NCBI GenBank assembly: GCA_019638525.1
Contig: JAHBTO010000001.1
Span: forward strand, 744,001 to 808,000
Direction of reading: 5' to 3'
From: Ferruginibacter sp.
GTDB lineage: Bacteria > Bacteroidota > Bacteroidia > Chitinophagales > Chitinophagaceae
DNA length: 64,000 nucleotides
The translations under genes and the position numbers were made by a program. This document shows, piece after piece, positions 61,173 through 64,000 of the stretch. The notes beneath the pieces were generated by a model. It searched no databases and was not told the DNA's origin. It was given only the letters and a program-made list of their open reading frames with translations. Position 1 is the stretch's first letter, and every line of letters begins with the position of its first letter.

Positions 61173-61328
61173 TGCGCTTCGAAATTAAACACAAAACCCA
61201 ATTCAGCCAAAATAAAAAACGGGTGTTGAATTATAACCTGTTGATTAAAAAGCACTGTTTTATTATTTGCTTTTTAACCTAATTAAACCCGTTAAAAAAG
61301 TTATCTTTATTACATAACCCAACTATTT

Positions 61329-63941
61329 ATGAGATTAAAACAACTTATCATCACCGGTTTTTTCTTTTTGTTTATTACAAAAGGATATAGCCAGTTTACT
61401 GATAATTTTGCCGACGGTGATTTTACCTCTAACCCCACATGGGTAGGCAATACAGCCGATTGGGTTGTTAACCCTTCATTACAGCTGCAAAGCAACAATA
61501 CTGTTGCCAACAGTACTTTTTATTTAAGTACTGCCAGTACAATGGCTACAACAGCCCAATGGGAGTTTTATACACAAATTACATTCAATCCTTCATCGGC
61601 CAATTATATTGACGTGTATTTAACCGCATCTGCCAGCGATATCAGCCTCAACTCTACCACCGGTTATTTTGTACGTATTGGTAATACCGATGACGAAATA
61701 TCGCTGTACAGGAAAGATGCAGGCGGCGCCATTGTAAAAATTATTGATGGGGTTAACGGTGTATTAAACACAAGCAATAATGTGATGAAGATTAAAGTTT
61801 TTAGGAATGCTGCCAATCAATGGAATTTATCAAGAGATTTAAGCGGTACCGGCAACAGTTATTTTAATGAAGGCGTGGTTACCGATGCAACTTATCTTAC
61901 ATCAGCCTATTTTGGCATCCTGGTAAAACAAAGCACTGCCAGTTTTTTTCAACGGCATTTTTTTGACGATATAGAAGTGAAAGCTTACGTGCCGGATGTT
62001 ACACCGCCTTCTATCATTTCATCAACAGCTATATCATCCACAGCAGTAGATGTATTGTTTAACGAACCGGTTGAACTTGCCAGCAGCCAAATATCATCAA
62101 ACTATATGGCCAACAACGGCATTGGTATGCCGGTATCTGCAGTAAGAGATAATGTTAACTCGGCATTAGTGCATTTAGTATTTGCAAGCGCTTTTGCTAA
62201 CGGAACCATTTACCAGCTTACTGTAAATGCTGTTACCGATCTTTCGGGTAATGCAATCAGCAACGGCACTTCTAATTTTAGTTTTTACACGCCAAAACTT
62301 TATGATATAGTTATTGATGAAATAATGGCCGACCCATCGCCACCTGTGGCCCTGCCTAATAATGAATGGATAGAATTGAAAAATACCACTGCTTTCCCTA
62401 TTAATTTATTGGGCTGGCGTATTGGCGATATTACCGGTCAAAGCGGGGCTATGCCTGCTTTTGTTTTGCAGCCCGATAGTTTTGTGATAGTATGTACCGG
62501 TAGCGCCGTTGCTGCCATGATGGCTTATGGAAATGTTATTGCGGTAACCAGTTTTCCGTCGCTTGATAATGGAGGCGATCAGTTATCGTTATACGATGCA
62601 TCCGGCGCCATCATACATTCGGTTAATTATACCGATAAATGGTTTCAAAACGAATTGAAAAAAGACGGTGGATGGTCATTGGAAATGATTGATACAAAAA
62701 ATCCCTGCAATGGGTTTAGCAACTGGATAGCAAGCAATGATGTAAAGGGTGGAACACCTGGTCAAAAAAATTCGGTAGATGGCGTTAATGCAGATAACAC
62801 ATCGCCCCGATTGCTTAGGGCTTATGCAACTGATAGCGTACATGTGGTATTGGTATTTGATGAACCGGTTGATGTGGTAAAAGCTGCTGTGGCGGCTAAT
62901 TACAACATCAGCGATGGTGTTGGTACGCCACAAACGGCCAATGCCATAGCGCCGGGTTTTAGCAAAGTGGCGCTACAACTAAATGTACCATTGGTGCGTA
63001 ATAAAGTATATACAGTTACAGCATCGGCGCTTACCGATTGCGTGGGCAATGCCATTGGTACAAACAATACCGTAAAGCTGGGGCTTGCATCTGCCACCGA
63101 TAGTTTTGATGTGGTGATAAATGAAATATTATTTAACCCCATACCTACGGGTGTAGATTACGTGGAACTGTATAACCGAACAAGTAAAGTGATTGATTTA
63201 AAAAACCTGTATATAGCCAACAGGAATTCGGCAGGCACGGTAAGCAGTATTGCGCAACTTAGCACCGAAACCAATTTATTGTATCCGCAGGATTTTATCG
63301 TGGTAACATCCGATGCATCTGTTGTAAAAAGAGATTTTATAACCATGAACCCCGATGCATTTGTAGAAGTAAGCATGCCATCGTACAATGATGATAAAAG
63401 CAATGTGGTAATATTAAACGAACAGGGAAAAATAACCGACGAACTATTGTACAGCGATAAATGGCATTTTAAACTTTTAGATAATAAAGAAGGAGTGGCA
63501 CTGGAAAGGATAGACTATGATGCAGCCACACAAAACGAGGATAACTGGCATTCGGCTGCAAGCAGCGTAGGATACGGAACACCAACGTATAAAAATTCGC
63601 AGTACCGTATTGATATGCAGGTACAGGGCGATATTGCAGTTTCGCCCGAAATTGTTTCACCCGATAATGATGGCATGGATGATTTTGCAACGATTGATTA
63701 CAGTTTTCCATCGCCGGGCTATGTAGCTAACATCACCATATTTGATGCCAATGGCCGTGCGGTAAGGTATTTACAACGCAATGCTTTATGCGGTACCAAA
63801 GGAAGTTTTAGATGGGATGGGCTGGGCGAAAAATTTCAGAAACTGGCCGTAGGTATTTACATCATCTACACCGAAGTATTTAACCTGGATGGTAAGAAAA
63901 AACAGTTTAAGAATACGATAGTGCTGGCAAGAAGAAATTAA
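61329..63941 (+). CDS. Large exported lamin-tail-domain surface protein
   Basis: An 870-residue exported protein (signal peptide about 1-21, KGYSQ). The N-terminal part (about 22-225) is a beta-rich domain. Then SbsA/Big_5-type Ig-like units start SIISSTAISSTAVDVLFNEP (about 228-320) and ATDSVHVVLVFDEPV. Two lamin-tail domains follow the patterns VIDEIMADPSPPVALPNNEW and VINEILFNPIPTG...VELYNRTS. The C-terminal 95 residues (SPDNDGMDDFATI ... GIYIIYTEVF) resemble the CHU_C/gliding-associated type B C-terminal domain used for type IX secretion. It is probably a surface or gliding-associated adhesin or a matrix protein. Confidence 0.85.
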   Translation: MRLKQLIITGFFFLFITKGYSQFTDNFADGDFTSNPTWVGNTADWVVNPSLQLQSNNTVANSTFYLSTASTMATTAQWEFYTQITFNPSSANYIDVYLTASASDISLNSTTGYFVRIGNTDDEISLYRKDAGGAIVKIIDGVNGVLNTSNNVMKIKVFRNAANQWNLSRDLSGTGNSYFNEGVVTDATYLTSAYFGILVKQSTASFFQRHFFDDIEVKAYVPDVTPPSIISSTAISSTAVDVLFNEPVELASSQISSNYMANNGIGMPVSAVRDNVNSALVHLVFASAFANGTIYQLTVNAVTDLSGNAISNGTSNFSFYTPKLYDIVIDEIMADPSPPVALPNNEWIELKNTTAFPINLLGWRIGDITGQSGAMPAFVLQPDSFVIVCTGSAVAAMMAYGNVIAVTSFPSLDNGGDQLSLYDASGAIIHSVNYTDKWFQNELKKDGGWSLEMIDTKNPCNGFSNWIASNDVKGGTPGQKNSVDGVNADNTSPRLLRAYATDSVHVVLVFDEPVDVVKAAVAANYNISDGVGTPQTANAIAPGFSKVALQLNVPLVRNKVYTVTASALTDCVGNAIGTNNTVKLGLASATDSFDVVINEILFNPIPTGVDYVELYNRTSKVIDLKNLYIANRNSAGTVSSIAQLSTETNLLYPQDFIVVTSDASVVKRDFITMNPDAFVEVSMPSYNDDKSNVVILNEQGKITDELLYSDKWHFKLLDNKEGVALERIDYDAATQNEDNWHSAASSVGYGTPTYKNSQYRIDMQVQGDIAVSPEIVSPDNDGMDDFATIDYSFPSPGYVANITIFDANGRAVRYLQRNALCGTKGSFRWDGLGEKFQKLAVGIYIIYTEVFNLDGKKKQFKNTIVLARRN

Positions 63942-63976
63942 TTCATCCTGGTAGTTAAAACAGCAATATAGCTAAG

Positions 63977-64000
63977 TTATCGGTTTTCCCAATCACCAAA
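63977..64000 (-). CDS. Possible C-terminus of a minus-strand gene cut by the window edge
   Basis: The last 24 bases read FGDWENR followed by TAA on the minus strand, open to the edge. Only seven codons are visible, so this is a weak possibility. Confidence 0.25.
   Translation of the reverse strand, partial: FGDWENR

Noticed and set aside
1..64000. CRISPR array, prophage, integrase or insertion sequence
   Set aside because: No regular direct repeats, transposase or integrase motifs, or phage structural genes were seen on either strand.

Overview
The window is a piece of a Bacteroidota chromosome, most likely family Chitinophagaceae or a close relative. The pointers are a flexirubin-type aryl-polyene pigment cluster, an IPExxxVDY-family protein, a DUF4834-like protein, an outer-membrane beta-barrel start, a lamin-tail protein with a gliding/T9SS-like C-terminus, the absence of Shine-Dalgarno sites, and repeated TAnnTTTG -7 promoter boxes. 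Base composition is AT-rich. No rRNA, CRISPR array, intact insertion sequence or prophage was seen.

Layout. (1) 1-12.5 kb is housekeeping: a beta-barrel protein fragment, a CAT-anticodon tRNA, a formylglycine-generating-enzyme-like protein, a HAD phosphatase, the rimP-nusA-infB translation/transcription operon behind a promoter and a strong leader hairpin, a SurA-like foldase, hflX, a Rieske protein, the cbpA-cbpM co-chaperone pair, tRNA-Asn and an uncatalogued 56-residue ORF with its own promoter and terminator. (2) 12.8-15.4 kb holds a halogenase-like flavoprotein and a membrane-anchored coiled-coil protein on the minus strand. (3) 15.8-41.95 kb is one large pigment cluster on the plus strand, interrupted by a single minus-strand secreted-protein gene. 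(4) 41.95-46.4 kb is a gene-poor, decayed-looking stretch with a LuxR-type gene remnant, four predicted secreted or lipoprotein genes without recognised family, and two diverged copies of a broken sequence. (5) 46.4-64 kb is housekeeping again: asnS, rho, a selenium-tRNA locus (mnmH, an unknown exported protein, selD), small conserved genes, an M28 peptidase, feoB, korB, asd with a candidate attenuator, and a large lamin-tail surface protein.

How the pigment genes fit together. Tyrosine is deaminated by the MIO lyase (26622) to 4-coumarate, a PaaK-like ligase (24498) activates it, and AcpS (24110) primes the two ACPs (30260, 37080). Chain extension uses three ketosynthases with catalytic Cys (29029, 32947, 37346) and a Cys-less chain-length-factor-like partner (38547). 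FabG (28200) reduces. Two hotdog dehydratase-like proteins (31403 and 41580) carry complementary halves of the usual active site. Tailoring candidates are a methyltransferase (34115), a halogenase-like flavoprotein (35193), a CrtI-like oxidoreductase (20895) and a C45-type acyl hydrolase/transferase (22402). Delivery to the outer membrane is suggested by a trifunctional MMPL/acyltransferase/methyltransferase protein, a second acyltransferase, a LolA-like carrier, a lipoprotein and exported proteins. The dialkylresorcinol genes darA and darB, usual partners in flexirubin synthesis, are not in this window.

The most interesting signals are the split dehydratase active site, a possible transcription attenuator with a leader peptide upstream of asd, the promoter-plus-hairpin leader of rimP-nusA-infB, a selD promoter that predicts a leaderless mRNA, and the short ORF at 12294-12464.
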